A stretch of DNA of 64,000 nt, taken from assembly GCF_910592395.1 (NCBI RefSeq), contig NC_088317.1:8496001-8560000 (forward strand), read 5' to 3'. The notes beneath the pieces were generated by a model. It did not search any database, had not been told where the DNA came from, and saw only the letters and a program-made list of their open reading frames with translations. Source of the stretch: Lineus longissimus (lineage: Eukaryota > Nemertea > Pilidiophora > Heteronemertea > Lineidae). Shown piece after piece: positions 1-11,156 of this stretch (within the stretch, counting starts at the first letter, position 1; each line of letters starts with the position of its first letter). The translations under genes and the position numbers were made by a program.

Positions 1-2040
1 ACACAGAGAATGTGCTTGGCCTTTATCAAAGTGTTAGGAAAGAAGCTGACCACATGTTCAAAGAGCTGTTTCTTCAACTGAACACAACCACACTGCTCAA
101 CTAGAAAACCTCTCAACATAATGTATAAATCATGTGCTCTTTTCCCGGGAGTAATGCTAATAAGCAGAATGTCAGGTAGCCCATCAAGCAGAAGCTCCAA
201 TCAGGTCAGCTCTGATTAACCATGCCCTGTATACATTACAGGTAAGTACTCTGCCAGTAGCTGCTAGTGCCATTTGGGCTTTAGGTAGATTTCAACGTAA
301 ATGAATACAATGGCCACAGGTAGATTACTCAATAACATACATTTGATCTCAACCAATACAGTCATTATTCAACATTCACCGATCTGTGGTTAACAGAGGA
401 AGAGAGAGATGACAGTCTGTTTCAGGGTATTCAGTCAGACCATCTCAAAAAGTTGAGATGTGTTATAGCTGAAGCTGATGTCACCCTTGAAACTAGTGAC
501 GAAAAGACACTGAACAAAGATACGTTTAGATTTCGACTTTTTCACATTTATGCTCTTTTTGCTCCTTTTCTCTTACCATTTTCCCATTCAAGAGGTCGTG
601 ATCATTGAGACTGCATTGGCTCCTTAGACCAGTTTGTTTTATTCTCTGGCTCTCAGATTTTTTCATTATTTTTTTTAGGGGAGGGAGGAATAACAATTAA
701 GATAACATTTTATTTCTTCAAGATTTTTGACTATCACGAGCATTTCTGGATGAAGTTTTATGTCGGAGGAAATGATTAAAATAAATATTTATTCAAAATA
801 AAATTGATAATCTGCAGCCTTTCTCCGACTTCTGCCCAATGATTTTCGTTATCATAGGTCTCGTTAGGGAGTTTTTCCCGAATGTACGCGATGATGACGT
901 GCCCCATTAACAGGGCGTAACAACTATTTTTAAAATGCGTTTCCAAAGTAATTGCATGAGGACAAACCATTTGTGTCGTACGTCACTGGAAACTCCCGAT
1001 TTCCCTGATTCTGCAGGATGTTAAATGAGGCCTTTTATTTCTTTTAATAAATCATAAGCGTCGCATTTGCTCCTAGCTCTGTTCACCATCCCAAATGGCA
1101 ATATTGCCAATTTGGCCGGACAATCACGGAAAACCCCAGATATTATACATTTCTTCCTGAATAATTATTACAGTGACCATTCTCCATGAAAAAAAAATTG
1201 GCCAAATCAGCGAAAAACGCACCAACTGGCACTGGACGGCATTTCAACACGGGGCCGACGCACATCCCAAGTTCAGTGTACACATACGTCAGCAACAACA
1301 GTAAAATAAGTAGTTTCTTGTTGGCCGCCTATTGAGTAGCGCTCCAGGTTTCAGAAACTCCAAAAAACATGTCTTTGCCAAAACAACTACATGTACTTAA
1401 TCAACACTGGCATACTGTGAGGACCAAGAAATTAATGATTTTTTAGGAAGGGTTGGCCGCGCATGAATACAAAAACAACACTCACTAATGAGACCATAGC
1501 AGGCCTACCACTGTGCCAATCATTGGGGAGCATGAGTCTATGCTGTGCTACTGCCATCAAACGATATACTGGAGGGCTGAAACCCACCCTGCCTCACCCC
1601 AGCTCAGGACAAGAAAATATGCAGATCCTAACTTTTAGATAATTCTTTTCCCAGTTTAAAATATTTAAACAATGGGATTTCACCTTTAAGAGAAAACAGC
1701 TGTAGGTGTCTCTGATTTAGGAAGCTTCATGTAACAACTATTTCATACATATGAAGCTGGCCCATAAGTGAGATTGCACCAACTCAGTGGGTTAAACCCA
1801 ACAACTGGAAGAGCCATGTTGTGCTTTCTTTAGACACAACTGACCTGCCTCACAGGGCTATAAATAGCCAACCAATGCAACAATGTAGCCAATGTAACAA
1901 AAAATAAAACAATATTTTTATTCCAAATGTTGAAATTTACGCGTTGGCAGATCTGCGAGCCAAACAATAAAAAAACCCTGGCAATCTATGTCACCACAAC
2001 AACTACAAACTTGAATTACAAACGTGAAAATGTATATGTT
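1..2040. other. gene-free stretch
   Basis: No coding region, RNA gene or clear repeat could be supported here. The only open frame is a 64-codon minus-strand one near 776-970 with no recognisable motif. The sequence is AT-rich with ordinary intergenic character. It is bounded on the right by the first capsid-protein fragment. Confidence 0.5.
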
Positions 2041-2044
2041 TTGT

Positions 2045-2660
2045 ATAAGACACAATAACTCACAAAATGATTGCCACCCAACTGAGGAAAAGGTACAATT
2101 CTGGCTTCTCGATCTATTACGATTTGATAGATCATTTCAAAACCGTCAATGTTATTGCAAATGAAACACTAAACAACGAGAACATCAATTTTCCAAGGAT
2201 GTCAATAAAACACTTATTGCTTTTATTCGTGTCAGATTATGCCGAAGGTGCAATTCTGAGAAGTTTGAGAATCCTATCATCACAAAAGTACACATAACAC
2301 TAGAGGGAGTTGCCAATCAAGTCCATGAAGGAATGAGGATGAGGGATCAATGGGAGGAAATCAAGAAACATTTCATGTCTAAAGATATGTAGAAAACTCA
2401 CGACTACAACTTAACAATGAAGAATAATACGGAGTATGGAACCACTATTAGTTTTGGTGGGACTTGAAGAGCACCTAAGACTACAGCCTGCACCGTTCAA
2501 GTAAAAAAAAAAACACATTAAAAACACAAGGGATGGAATCCAATTGTCATCAACAAATCACAGGAAATGGGCCATACAAAATGCACATCTTCGCGGTTTC
2601 TGATGCTCAAGTTAAAACCAAAATTCACAGATTGCTTCTTTGCAACATTGAGCTAACATG
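2045..2660 (+). pseudogene. Maverick-like major capsid protein, C-terminal half (decayed)
   Basis: The first 76 codons stay open (2067-2297), then stops and frame changes follow, but homologous peptide continues to about 2660. The stretch matches, position by position, the capsid-like gene at 59959-60609: shared features include QL followed by Y-[ND]-SGFS-[IV], then a [LW]IDHFKTV block, then NENIN-[FC]-P, then a later DQWEE block preceding an FHVxK or FMS motif. That internal match is seen directly. The capsid identity is inferred from the neighbourhood of PolB and an A32-like ATPase and from the usual gene content of these elements. The N-half is absent here; a separate N-half lies at 9865-10360. 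The protein would assemble virion-like shells. It is not functional. Confidence 0.55.
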
Positions 2661-2745
2661 TCTATTTTAGAGTAATGTCTCAGGGATAACTTAAGAGTTA
2701 AGTTTCAATCTAATTAGCTCGTTACTCCAGGAAAGAAAGACATCC

Positions 2746-2990
2746 TAGGGCAGCGGTATAGCACAGTGGAAGAGTGTTGGTCTCATGATCAGGAGGTCGT
2801 TGGTTCGGGTCACTGCTTAGTTCCCCTTGGTAGATACAAATTACGGGTTCTAGCTCACTCCCCGTAGTTCCCCCTAATAAAAAAGTGGTCCAACAGGGGA
2901 TTCCCCAGATTTTAGTTTCGGTTCGGACCTACTGGTTATAACCATGAGTTATCCACCTTCTAACCACTTTTTAACCACTTTGCCACTTTG
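2746..2990 (+). mobile_element. tRNA-derived SINE (tRNA-Met-like head)
   Basis: About 75 bases from 2746 resemble a tRNA. There is a box-A-like stretch TAGCACAGTGGAAGAG, a putative anticodon loop TCTCATGATC (CAT, as in tRNA-Met), then a box-B-like GGTTCGGGTCAC. The match to a functional tRNA is imperfect and there is no clean acceptor stem closure, so this is better read as the pol III promoter head of a SINE. The 160 or so bases after it would be the SINE body; its 3' end is not defined. Confidence 0.6.
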
Positions 2991-3186
2991 CCGCTTTGCA
3001 ACAATTGACCGAATTGGCTGTAGGCCATTAATACAATTCGGATATTCCCAAATGCCAACAATTGCGCAAGTTAATAGGAATTTACCGGTGCATAAGTGTC
3101 AATAGGGAATCCCCATCCGCTTACGCCTGCGTAAGCCTATTAACATTCTCGATAGTATATCGCGGGTGACTAACAGGCTTTTCGAG

Positions 3187-5135
3187 AATGAGGAAACAAC
3201 AACTAATCGATGCTTTAACCCAACACCAGGCTGCATTAGCCTCTCAGAATAGTATGGATGAAACAATACCATAGGAGAGTGAATATATTTTACAACCAAC
3301 GCCCTACAACCCTCCCAAGCAAATCATTGTTCAGAGTCTGATGCGTATTGCAGCAGATGCTTCCAGTGAAACCAAAAAGAGTATTACTAAATTTACAGGT
3401 TGGATTCTATCCTATGTTCCACCTCCTATAAAATACAACTTTTCAAAATTAAGGGAAGCGATCAAAAAATATACGCCGAGCCTGTGCCACCCATCAACCA
3501 ACAAGATCAAGCATCTAAGGGCGTGTTCAAAACATTTACCGCAGAAGAAACGGCGGGCTATGGACCTCTCGAGTACCTGGATTTACTTAAACCTTCGGTT
3601 ATTGATACAATTAAACGCGAAACGAATTTAGGCGGCGAAGTTATGCTTGTTCTCCATTGCAAGATGACGAGGAATGACGTAAACCTTGAAAATGAAATTG
3701 AGGTGCAACCAGCATTTAAGTCCGTAAAACATATCATTTTAAAAGACGGAGAAGTACCTTATAATGAAATGAGGGAAAAGATACTCGAATCAGTAGCTAA
3801 GTACCAAAATATGGGTAGTGGTTGGGTTTTTGAACGAGTCGTTATGCTAGACATTCACATAGACGAGTATCTTCCACTCCGTGGCTCATCATTTATTGCC
3901 ACCCCAAATGAGTTTGCGAAGAAGAAAGCAATTGTGAATGTCCAGAACAAAGACGATGATGAATGCTTCAAGTGGGCAGTCACTTCTGCTTTATTTCCTG
4001 TAAAAATCAACACGGAAAGACTAACAAATTATATCGAAAATGCAAAGAAATTAAACTTCGAAAATATTTCCTTTCCAACCCAACTTAACATGTTGACTGC
4101 CAGGGCGAAATTTGAATTCTGACCCCAGGTGCCAAAGTTAGGTTTTTAGTGCAGTCGATACATTTGCCCATAGAGACTACAAGTGGATGGTGACGAGGTT
4201 CCTACACCTATGTATAGTACAGAAAAGAAAGAATCGAATATACTCGTAGTTGGCACCACTGAAGGACCGTTTCCCCCAGTGCCAAGCTACGAGTCGTACT
4301 CTGGCAATGGCGGAACATTTTCTGATATGAGGCCATGCTACGAGTCGTAGTCTGGCCTCCTGACAGGAAGTTATCTGTCATTGCCAGGGTACGACTCGTA
4401 GCTTGGCACCGGAGGAAAACTGTCGACGGTGTCATCTTGAAATAAACAATTGTACATTCGTAATTGCCGCCTTTTCTGTATGATATGTCGTCTGCTCTCA
4501 CGTTGCACCACGTGGTACATTTTCTAACTGACCTTGGGCGTGGTCAGGCCTTTTCTTCTCGGCAAACAAGGCGCAAACTACGAGTCAAGTCTGATAGTGT
4601 ACTACGTCTTACTACGAATTTACTCGTAGTCGGCCACCAAGGGTGACCTTCAACTACGAGTATACTCGTAGCTGGCAGTCAACGTGTTAAATATATTAAC
4701 ATATTTGAGAAACAAAACTTCGTTACAGTCAATGTGTATGGGAATGAAAATAATTTATACCCTTTTAGAATTAGTGAATCGACATATGATACCAAAATCA
4801 ACCTCTTTCTTATTTCTGACGGTGTGAAGAAACATTATTGCTGGATCAAAAACATGAGCAGGTTACTATCATCTCAAGTTTCCAAAGACAAACAAATGAA
4901 ATACTTCTGCCCGAGATGTCTCAATCCACTTGGTAAGGAAGAGGTTATGCAAGATCATCTCGAATATTGTTCATCCAAAGAAGCAGTAAAAATAGAAATG
5001 CCAGAGAAGGGAACAATCCTCAAGTTTAAGAATTACTCCAAAGCTCTCAGAGATCCTTGTTTGATTTACGCCGACTTTGAATAATTCACTGAGAAAATAT
5101 CCAGTGCTAAACCTAATCCATCAACGGGCAGCTAT
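3187..5135 (+). pseudogene. Protein-primed family B DNA polymerase, N-terminal half (decayed, interrupted)
   Basis: This is the N-terminal part of a Maverick-like PolB, which replicates the element's DNA from a protein primer. An early segment from the ATG near 3187 carries a stop, then the frame moves near 3440. The long open stretch 3400-4084 includes FAKKKAIVNVQNKDDDECFK, typical of the pre-exonuclease region. A 598-bp TTAA-flanked insertion splits the gene at 4085-4690. Downstream, a C-x2-C-x12-H-x4-C zinc-finger-like block (YFCPRCLNP ... HLEYC) precedes YADFE, the 3'-5' exonuclease motif I, immediately followed by a TAA stop at 5082-5084. Coding similarity continues to about 5135, where a LINE begins. 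The polymerase domain is absent here. Confidence 0.75.
4085..4690. mobile_element. piggyBac-type MITE with TTAA target duplication
   Basis: The insert is flanked by TTAA at 4085-4088 and at 4687-4690. Its ends are inverted: it starts CATGTTGACTGCCAG and ends CTGGCAGTCAACGTG, a 15-bp inverted repeat with one mismatch. The body is 598 bp and full of short palindromic copies of CTACGAGT/ACTCGTAG. TTAA duplication is the hallmark of piggyBac-family transposition. No transposase is encoded, so it is a non-autonomous MITE. The polymerase reading frame is in register on both sides when one TTAA plus the body is discounted, which fits a clean insertion. Confidence 0.88.
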
Positions 5136-5136
5136 A

Positions 5137-6840
5137 AACAAAGCGAAGTTGCATGGATCACATTTATAGCTTGACAACTATAACCCGTAACAGGAAATTA
5201 CTAAAAAAGTCGACTTTCCTGTGCTTCGTTGATTTTTACCGCGCTTTTGACTCTATTGAACGAACATGTATGTTAGTGAAGTTATATCGGATAGGTATTA
5301 ATGGTACATTTATGCGTGCAGTTGACGGTATGTACCGAAATACTAGTGCCTGTGTACGGATAAATGGACACTTGATAAAACTTCTTTTAAACAACATCAG
5401 GAGTACGGCAGGAAGATTGTCTTTCACCTACATTATTTTCGTTATATGTTAATGATCTTGCACTTGAAATCAAATCGAGTGGACACGGTGTTCCTGTAAA
5501 TGTTGAAAACGTAGCCATCCTCCTATACGCGGACGATATAGTTCTTATTGCGGAAACTGAACTGTCACCACAGAATATGTTGGATATAATGGGAAAGTGT
5601 TGTAATAAGTGGAGAATGTTGGTAAATGTTGAAAAAACTCAGGTAATGCACTGTAGACGGAATAGGGATGCGAAAATAAACTTTATGTTTGCATTTAACA
5701 ATGCAAACTTGCGTGTCACTGATAAATATCGATATCTTGGAGTGACTATCAACGATACTTTAGACTACACAGTTACAGCAGATGAACTGGCAAAATCAGC
5801 TTCTAAAGCGCTTGGAGAGATTCTAGCCACGCATTTTAAAACGACAAGTCTTAGTTATGATGTGTATTGCAAACTGTACGACGCAAAGGTTTCACCGATT
5901 ATGGACTAAGCATCTTTTGTGTGGGGATATAAGACTTATAAAGAAATGGAAAAGGTACATTTCGGAGCAATGAGTTCGTTTTCAGGTGTTGAAAATGTGC
6001 GGCGCTGTGCGCGATAGAAGGTGATATGGGATGGACTCCAATTGCTATGCGTCATCATATTTGTATGCTCCAACAATGGTTTAGGCTTTGCAGACTTTGT
6101 AACGATAGACTCTTGAAAATGATATTTGTATGGGACTTTATGCTATCACAGAACAGAAATCTAGATAACTTGTGTAACGGTGTGAAAAATATAGTATACG
6201 GGGCGAATATGAATGATCTTTACGATAATGTTGAAATGTGCCAAGGTCTTAGTAAACATCAGGTTGGTGACATGTTCAAGGCAGTGGGATCAGTTACGCT
6301 AACAATAAAGTATATTGATAACTGGCAGAAACAACTGAATGAAATGCCTAAGCTAAGAACGTATAAAACACTGAATACTGTGTTTGGCGCAGAACCATAT
6401 GTAAAAGCTAGACTATCAAAACAAGAGAGGTCAGCCATTGCGCATCTAAGAAATGGTTCATTCCCGATAAACATTGAACTGGGAAGATATATAAATCTAC
6501 CAGTGGAAAGGCGTACTTGTCCAGTGTGTAACGATGGCGTTGAGAGTGAGGTCCACTTTCTTTGTGTGTGCCAGTTGTATGCTGTCAGTAGAAGATATTT
6601 GCATAGCAAAATTGACATTGTTGAACCAAGTGACGATGAGGAGAGACTCCAGATTATGTTTACCAAGGGCGAATTTGCCAAAGAAGTTGCAAATTTTGTG
6701 ATTCGGGCATATGAGATGAGAAATGGGCAGTAAGAACTTGAAACGACATCTCACAACTCGTATGCTCGAACAACTGTCTCATAAGCCTTAAGGCTGGCTA
6801 TTTGTATAAGTAGGTGACAATAAACAAATATACTCTAGTC
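5137..6840 (+). mobile_element. Non-LTR retrotransposon (LINE), 5'-truncated
   Basis: Reverse-transcriptase sequence starts abruptly inside the fingers/palm (FVDFYRAFDSIER, near 5226). It continues with the catalytic YADDIVLIAE at about 5527, a K-T-Q-V-M thumb-side motif, and YRYLGVTIND near 5730. The C-terminal part (6026-6733) carries a zinc-knuckle-like C-P-V-C-N-D-G-x5-H-F-L-C. At least three frameshifts or stops break it (near 5430, 5909 and 6016). It ends with AATAAACAAATA near 6815-6830, a likely polyadenylation region. The endonuclease is missing, consistent with 5' truncation during target-primed reverse transcription. It landed directly beside the PolB fragment. Confidence 0.8.
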
Positions 6841-7627
6841 TCGGCTTTTTATGGTGGGTTCATTATCTCCACGGCCTACCGCCTACACAGTGGTGATTTG
6901 TAATGGAAGACCGCCTCCACCATATGAATGGCTGAACGTCTGTCATTCACATTTGAATCGTGTGACTGCTAGCATAGGACGCGGTCCTTGTGAAATTGAT
7001 TGAGCCACAGGGAAAGTTATGGTTCATTACATCCAATCTTTTAATGTTCAATGTATGACCGAAATTGATACAGTTTGTAATATTGAAAGTTTTACTTCAC
7101 ACTGCTATTACGATAAATAAAAGTGTTGCTATAATGCAGGGTGTCGCAAAAGAAATGCGCGAATTTTACATTCTGAGTATGAACCATAAACTGCCTGGGT
7201 GTCTAAATTTTCCTTAAAATTGCAACGTTTGGTGCATTTTTCTCTAAACATAGGAAATGACTACAGTCTCAATTCAGAATTTTTTCGCATCGAGGTAAAC
7301 AAGAAATGAGATAGATAGATAGATCCAGGGGGATGATTGGGGAACCTGTTTACACGTTTCAACACAGGCCATTTTTTTCTAAACACGTCAAACGTCGCTA
7401 AGGACAAAAGCCAACGTGAACTAACGTGAACCTTATTACCCATAGATTGCTAAGATGTGCAGTACGTCACTCGGTAATGTACACAGTAAGCACATGCAGC
7501 GATGATGTTGTATAACGGCCGAAAACAACAATGGTTTTTCCTCTTGCCAATGTGACTGACGTCATGACATAAGTCGACGTCATGGATCTGCTTAGATATT
7601 CAGGCTTCTGTCTGGGTCAAAATTAGT
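6841..7627. other. gene-free stretch with short GATA microsatellite
   Basis: No gene recognised. A short (GATA)n tract sits at about 7307-7325. A 60-codon minus frame at 7261-7443 has no motif and is probably chance. Confidence 0.4.
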
Positions 7628-7880
7628 TACCCACCATAAATCGGCTTCATGGCGCTTATTTACCCATCAAATTCTTATCTAAAAACTTCCACAGAATCAA
7701 ATTCAGATTTGGGAAACCTGCATTCAGTAGTATTTTTCTGCATTTCATTGCAGCAAAACATGGTAGTTCTGTTGAAATACCACTGAATGCAGGTTTAAAA
7801 ATCAGAGATTATTATGGGGAAGTTTTTAGAGATTTGTTGGGTAAATAAGTGCCACGAAGGAGATTTATGGTGGACAACTA
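7628..7880. mobile_element. Foldback MITE (about 110-bp inverted arms)
   Basis: The left arm (7628-7737) and right arm (7745-7880) are imperfect inverted copies. The left arm carries CACCATAAATCGGCTTCATG, GCGCTTATTTACCCA, AAAAACTTCC and CCTGCATTCAGTAGTATTT. The right arm carries the reverse complements of each in reversed order (for example AAATACCACTGAATGCAGG, GGAAGTTTTTAG, TGGGTAAATAAGTGCCACG). The loop is only about 10 bases. No coding capacity. The target duplication is not clear. Confidence 0.7.
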
Positions 7881-7979
7881 ATGTTGACACAGACAGTACA
7901 AAGACACAGTCCGTGTTCTCTCGCATCCTGCAGAGCACTATAGGCCTGATCCACTTCATCATCTAGCATGGCCATGAAC

Positions 7980-8874
7980 TCAATTCCATCTGCATGTTCC
8001 TAAGAAACCAGACCATAGAGATCTCAAATCATCCAGTCGGTCCTTATCAATTGGATTCTGTTTCAATACCACATAATCAATTTTCAATGCTTTAAATGCT
8101 TGGTGTAAAAACAGCTTGTAATTTATGTTAATTTTAACTCCCCTGTAATGAAGATATTTAAGGAATGCCAAGAAAACCATTCTGAGATCTGTGAAATTGT
8201 CTTTGGTCAACTTTGGTTTACCAATTGCTCTGTTAATGAATTCAATTTCTAAATAAGTGTCACACTCTAGATCAGGTAAGACATCATTGGGTTTGAGTTT
8301 AACGATACCAAATCGCAAGGCACTCAGTACTGTTTTTTTTTCATAGCTAGCGGCACAGAGCCATTTTCTTTGACTTGAGAAGTAAACCTTAATCCTATTT
8401 TCAACAATATGTTTCAAATCATTTACCAATAAATCTGACAGACCTGTCTGGCCAAGGTTTATGATGATGTAGTCAAAGTATCGTGTTTTGTTCTCAATAG
8501 TGATTTCTGGATTCTTAAAGTCATCACTGTAAGTGGTCGAATTGCAATTCCTGCAGTACGTGTAGAGTTGCTTAGCCGGTCTGTCAAAATTCAGTTTTTT
8601 TCTGGCATTCAAAAAGTGTCCATCGTTTGCAGTTATGGCACAATTGAGAATCACTTCCTGTGAATGTATCATACTGTTTCATAGGTGTTACCTGTGTTAC
8701 CAGTAGATATCTGTATCCATTTGAAGTGATGTGATGAGCTAACTTATCCGAATTACCTGTAATTTCCTTACATCTAAGGCAATATATCTTTTTCATATTT
8801 AACAAGCGTAAAATATTGAGCCAATTTATCTTACTTGAATTTTGGTTAGGCCAAAAGTTATCAGATGGCAGCAC
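7980..8874 (-). pseudogene. Unrecognised Maverick-associated protein with zinc-ribbon-like cysteines (frameshifted)
   Basis: Two overlapping minus-strand frames form one broken gene. The first (8584-8874) has KKIYCLRCKEITGN and then CHNCKRWTLFEC; the second (7980-8672) carries YTYCRNCNSTTYSDD and about 190 further residues rich in basic and hydrophobic positions. The three C-x2-C pairs suggest zinc ribbons and perhaps nucleic-acid binding; this is inference. A frameshift lies between 8584 and 8672. A 160-bp part is duplicated at 9638-9800. I do not recognise the C-terminal domain. Its position among capsid, polymerase and ATPase fragments suggests it belonged to the same element. Confidence 0.45.
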
Positions 8875-8962
8875 TGTTCCCTTCGCGGTTAAGTCAAAAG
8901 TTATCAGATGGCAGCACTGTTCCCTTCGCGGTTAGGCCAAAAGTTATCAGATGGCAGCACTG
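8844..8962. repeat. 43-bp tandem repeat, 2.8 copies
   Basis: Units begin at 8844, 8887 and 8930 with GGTTAGGCC or GGTTAAGTC, each followed by AAAAGTTATCAGATGGCAGC. Copies one and two run on through TGTTCCCTTCGC; the third stops after the CACTG. The units are nearly identical, so the expansion is recent. Confidence 0.9.
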
Positions 8963-9039
8963 GAGCAATTAATGTTAAACAGGTGTTAAACAGTTGTTAC
9001 TGTTAAATAGGCATAAATGTCAAACACCTAGTAGAAAGT

Positions 9040-9112
9040 TCAATAGCCGAGTGTGTAAAGCATGGAGCTTCCACACATGAGGTTATGGCGTGGGTTCGTT
9101 TCCCGGTGAGAC
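9040..9112 (+). repeat. tRNA-like pseudogene or SINE head
   Basis: A box-A-like AGCCGAGTGTGTAAAG at 9045 and a box-B-like GGGTTCGTTTCCC at 9092 are spaced as in a tRNA-type pol III promoter. The anticodon arm is not convincing, so no amino acid is assigned. It is most likely a tRNA-derived repeat. Confidence 0.4.
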
Positions 9113-9269
9113 AACATGTGAAGGCGTGTTTTAGTTGTGGATAATGGAGCGGGTGTAAACTTATCACGATAAGTTTTTATCCCACTGGGATAAGTCTTTT
9201 TGATTCATTTTTTGTTCAATGACAGATGAAATTATGATGTCCCTAAAAACAACCAACTTAAGTAAGTAA

Positions 9270-9625
9270 TAGGGAACCTTGTCATTTCATCCATGTTACG
9301 TTTTTGGTAGGTTTTTGCATGACAACGAAGTTTTTTGCCCACGTTTCCAGGATTAGTCGTAGATAGTCGTACATGAGGTTCCCTATTACTGGAGCAGGTT
9401 GTGCTCGCGGTTGGTTGATGTTATCGTTTACGCCAAACGTCATCTGATCACTTGCAATCTGAATGTTGTTGTTGTATCGAACCGCAGAACCAATGTCCAG
9501 CACCATGACACTTGGAAGAGGGTAAAGATTTGGTCAAATTGCGCAGTCCAATTGTCTATGCGTGTCGGTGATTGCATCCTGATACCTCTTGATCGTGTTG
9601 ATTAAAGTGTCAGAGCCTTGACCGT
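9270..9625 (-). pseudogene. C-terminal fragment of a Maverick-like structural protein
   Basis: A 74-codon minus frame (9282-9506) reads from DIGSAVRYNNNIQIAS, and similar coding continues upstream to about 9620 with one stop. The block YNNNIQIA resembles YNNNILIAPPK in the plus-strand gene at 49770-49800, so this looks like the tail of the same protein family in another element copy. The internal match is seen; the structural role is inferred from gene company only. The rest of the gene is absent. Confidence 0.4.
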
Positions 9626-9633
9626 GTATAGCG

Positions 9634-9858
9634 TCACGAATTGCAATTCCTGCAGTACGTGTAGAGTTGCTTGGCCGATCTGTCAAAATTCAGTTTTTTC
9701 TGGCATTCAAAAAGTGTCCATCGTTTGCAGTTATGGCACAATTGAGAATCACTTCCTGTGAATGTATCATACTGTTTCATAGGTGTTACCTGTGTTACCT
9801 GTTTCATAGGTGTTACCTGGTTCATAGATACCTCTTGTTCATAGATACCTCTTATCAC
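9634..9858 (-). pseudogene. Partial duplicate of the zinc-ribbon-like gene
   Basis: This open frame repeats CHNCKRWTLFECQKKLNFDR and YTYCRNCN from the gene at 7980-8874. The DNA match (9638-9800 against 8540-8702) is nearly perfect over about 160 bp. To its right the short unit TTTCATAGGTGTTACCTG is reiterated. It is a segmental duplication, not a complete gene. Confidence 0.7.
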
Positions 9859-9864
9859 TCATAA

Positions 9865-10360
9865 TCCTTCATCTGTTACACCGGGTGTGACCCTCTACGT
9901 TCGTATTCCTAAGCTAGAGGCAAACATACTACTCGTCACAGGCACCCTTCAGCTAACATTTGATCTCACTTGTAGTGGAAAAGCAACAAACTCTCTAGTG
10001 AGCAATGTTGCGCGTAACCATCAGGCAAGAATTGTTGACATGTTGGGTGGTGAAATACTTTCTGATGTTAACAATATTTTCATATTGTGCATGTACAAAG
10101 ACCTATGGAAGACATACAAGCAACGAAAAAACATGATTACTCAAGGTGTGGTTGCCACTCAGAGACAAGGAGTGAATAAGGAAGCGATCACAGTGGACCA
10201 ATTCAATAAAAAGTATGCCATTCCAATTGATGTTGAGTTGTAAACGAATCACGCACCGTTCTACCCTTTTGCCATAAATGAGGACTTTGTACGAGATATT
10301 ACATTCAATGAAAAGAAATACGTAGCCAAAGAGTGCAGCTCTCTATTTCCATAACAACAT
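9865..10360 (+). pseudogene. Maverick-like major capsid protein, N-terminal half
   Basis: The frame at 9887-10243 begins TLYVRIPKLEAN, which closely matches TLYVRIPKLNEN in the fuller copy at 59430. It continues in-frame past a TAA at 10241-10243 with NHAPFYPFAINEDF, similar to THEPFY in the other copy. Coding similarity ends near 10353, just before the ATPase start at 10386. The second half of the gene is missing here. Capsid identity rests on its company with a packaging ATPase and PolB, not on a resolved fold. Confidence 0.55.
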
Positions 10361-10385
10361 GCTCAAAGAAATAATGTCATAAAAA

Positions 10386-10912
10386 ATGAATTGGTTAGAA
10401 ACACCGTTTAATATGATAATCACGGACAGAACTGGTTGCGGCAAGACCTGGTTTGTCCTCGACTTGCTATCCACAGTTTACAAAGGGAAGTTTAATAGCA
10501 TCGTGATCTTCTGTCCAACGTTCGAAGATAATAAAACTTACCAGAAGCTCTTCATCTAGAAGGATGATTGAGTACACATATTATTTCAACCATCCTACGT
10601 TGAAAATGACTTGAACATTTGCCTAGCCCAATGCTCAAAGATTTACGGTGATGAAGACGACCAGAGCCTCTTTCGGATCGATGAATGCGCCAACCAGAAA
10701 GCTTGCAAGACAAAGAGCTCAGAGCAGACCAAGCTGGCATTTTCAGGAAGACACAAAAACATCTCTGTGTGGATCCTGACGCTAAAGTATAACGCTGTAG
10801 TGAAAGATTTTCGAAAGAATATCAAGATGCTAGTCCTGATGCACCCACAGGATAAACATGCTTTAAAGGCCGCGCTAGATGAAAACAACGTCACCCCCCC
10901 CCCCCCCTGAAA
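10386..10912 (+). pseudogene. A32/FtsK-HerA-type genome-packaging ATPase (decayed)
   Basis: From the ATG at 10386 the sequence reads an N-terminal PFNMIITDRTGCGKTWFV, a Walker A P-loop (TGCGKT). A stop near 10558 interrupts it. A second frame (10611-10910) carries SLFRIDECAN, a Walker-B-like hydrophobic strand ending in DE, then KLAFSGRHKNISVW, which fits the sensor region of packaging ATPases. Such enzymes pump DNA into capsids and are a core Maverick/Polinton gene. The gene ends in a poly-C tract at about 10893-10908 that probably expanded by slippage. It directly follows the capsid fragment. Confidence 0.75.
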
Positions 10913-10936
10913 AGGAGAAAAGAAACCGATAATAAA

Positions 10937-11134
10937 ATGGAAGAGCAAGTTATCAATGAAATCCCATCAATAGTAACTTACATAAGTCGTTATAGTTACT
11001 TCGACCAAGAGGATGAGATGGAAAAAGTATGTTATTTGGTTGAGAAAAAGGATATAATGAGCTCAACTCAAATCCTGCTGCTAGGATTTCTTTCAGGTTT
11101 ACTTGCAACACTTTGGTTAGAAGTGCTTGTATAA
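10937..11134 (+). CDS. Short membrane protein, 65 residues
   Basis: The open frame begins MEEQVINEIPS and ends with a hydrophobic segment, ILLLGFLSGLLATLWLEVLV, a likely C-terminal membrane anchor. It starts 25 bases after the ATPase end. The same leader and first eight codons recur at 11157, which suggests a local duplication. Function unknown; it probably belongs to the Maverick-like remnant. Confidence 0.35.
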   Translation: MEEQVINEIPSIVTYISRYSYFDQEDEMEKVCYLVEKKDIMSSTQILLLGFLSGLLATLWLEVLV

Positions 11135-11156
11135 ATTTGTTCAACCATAAATAAAA

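Noticed and set aside
2746-2822. Functional tRNA-Met gene
   Set aside because: Box A and box B are present but the acceptor stem and T-arm pairing are poor and SINE-like sequence follows.
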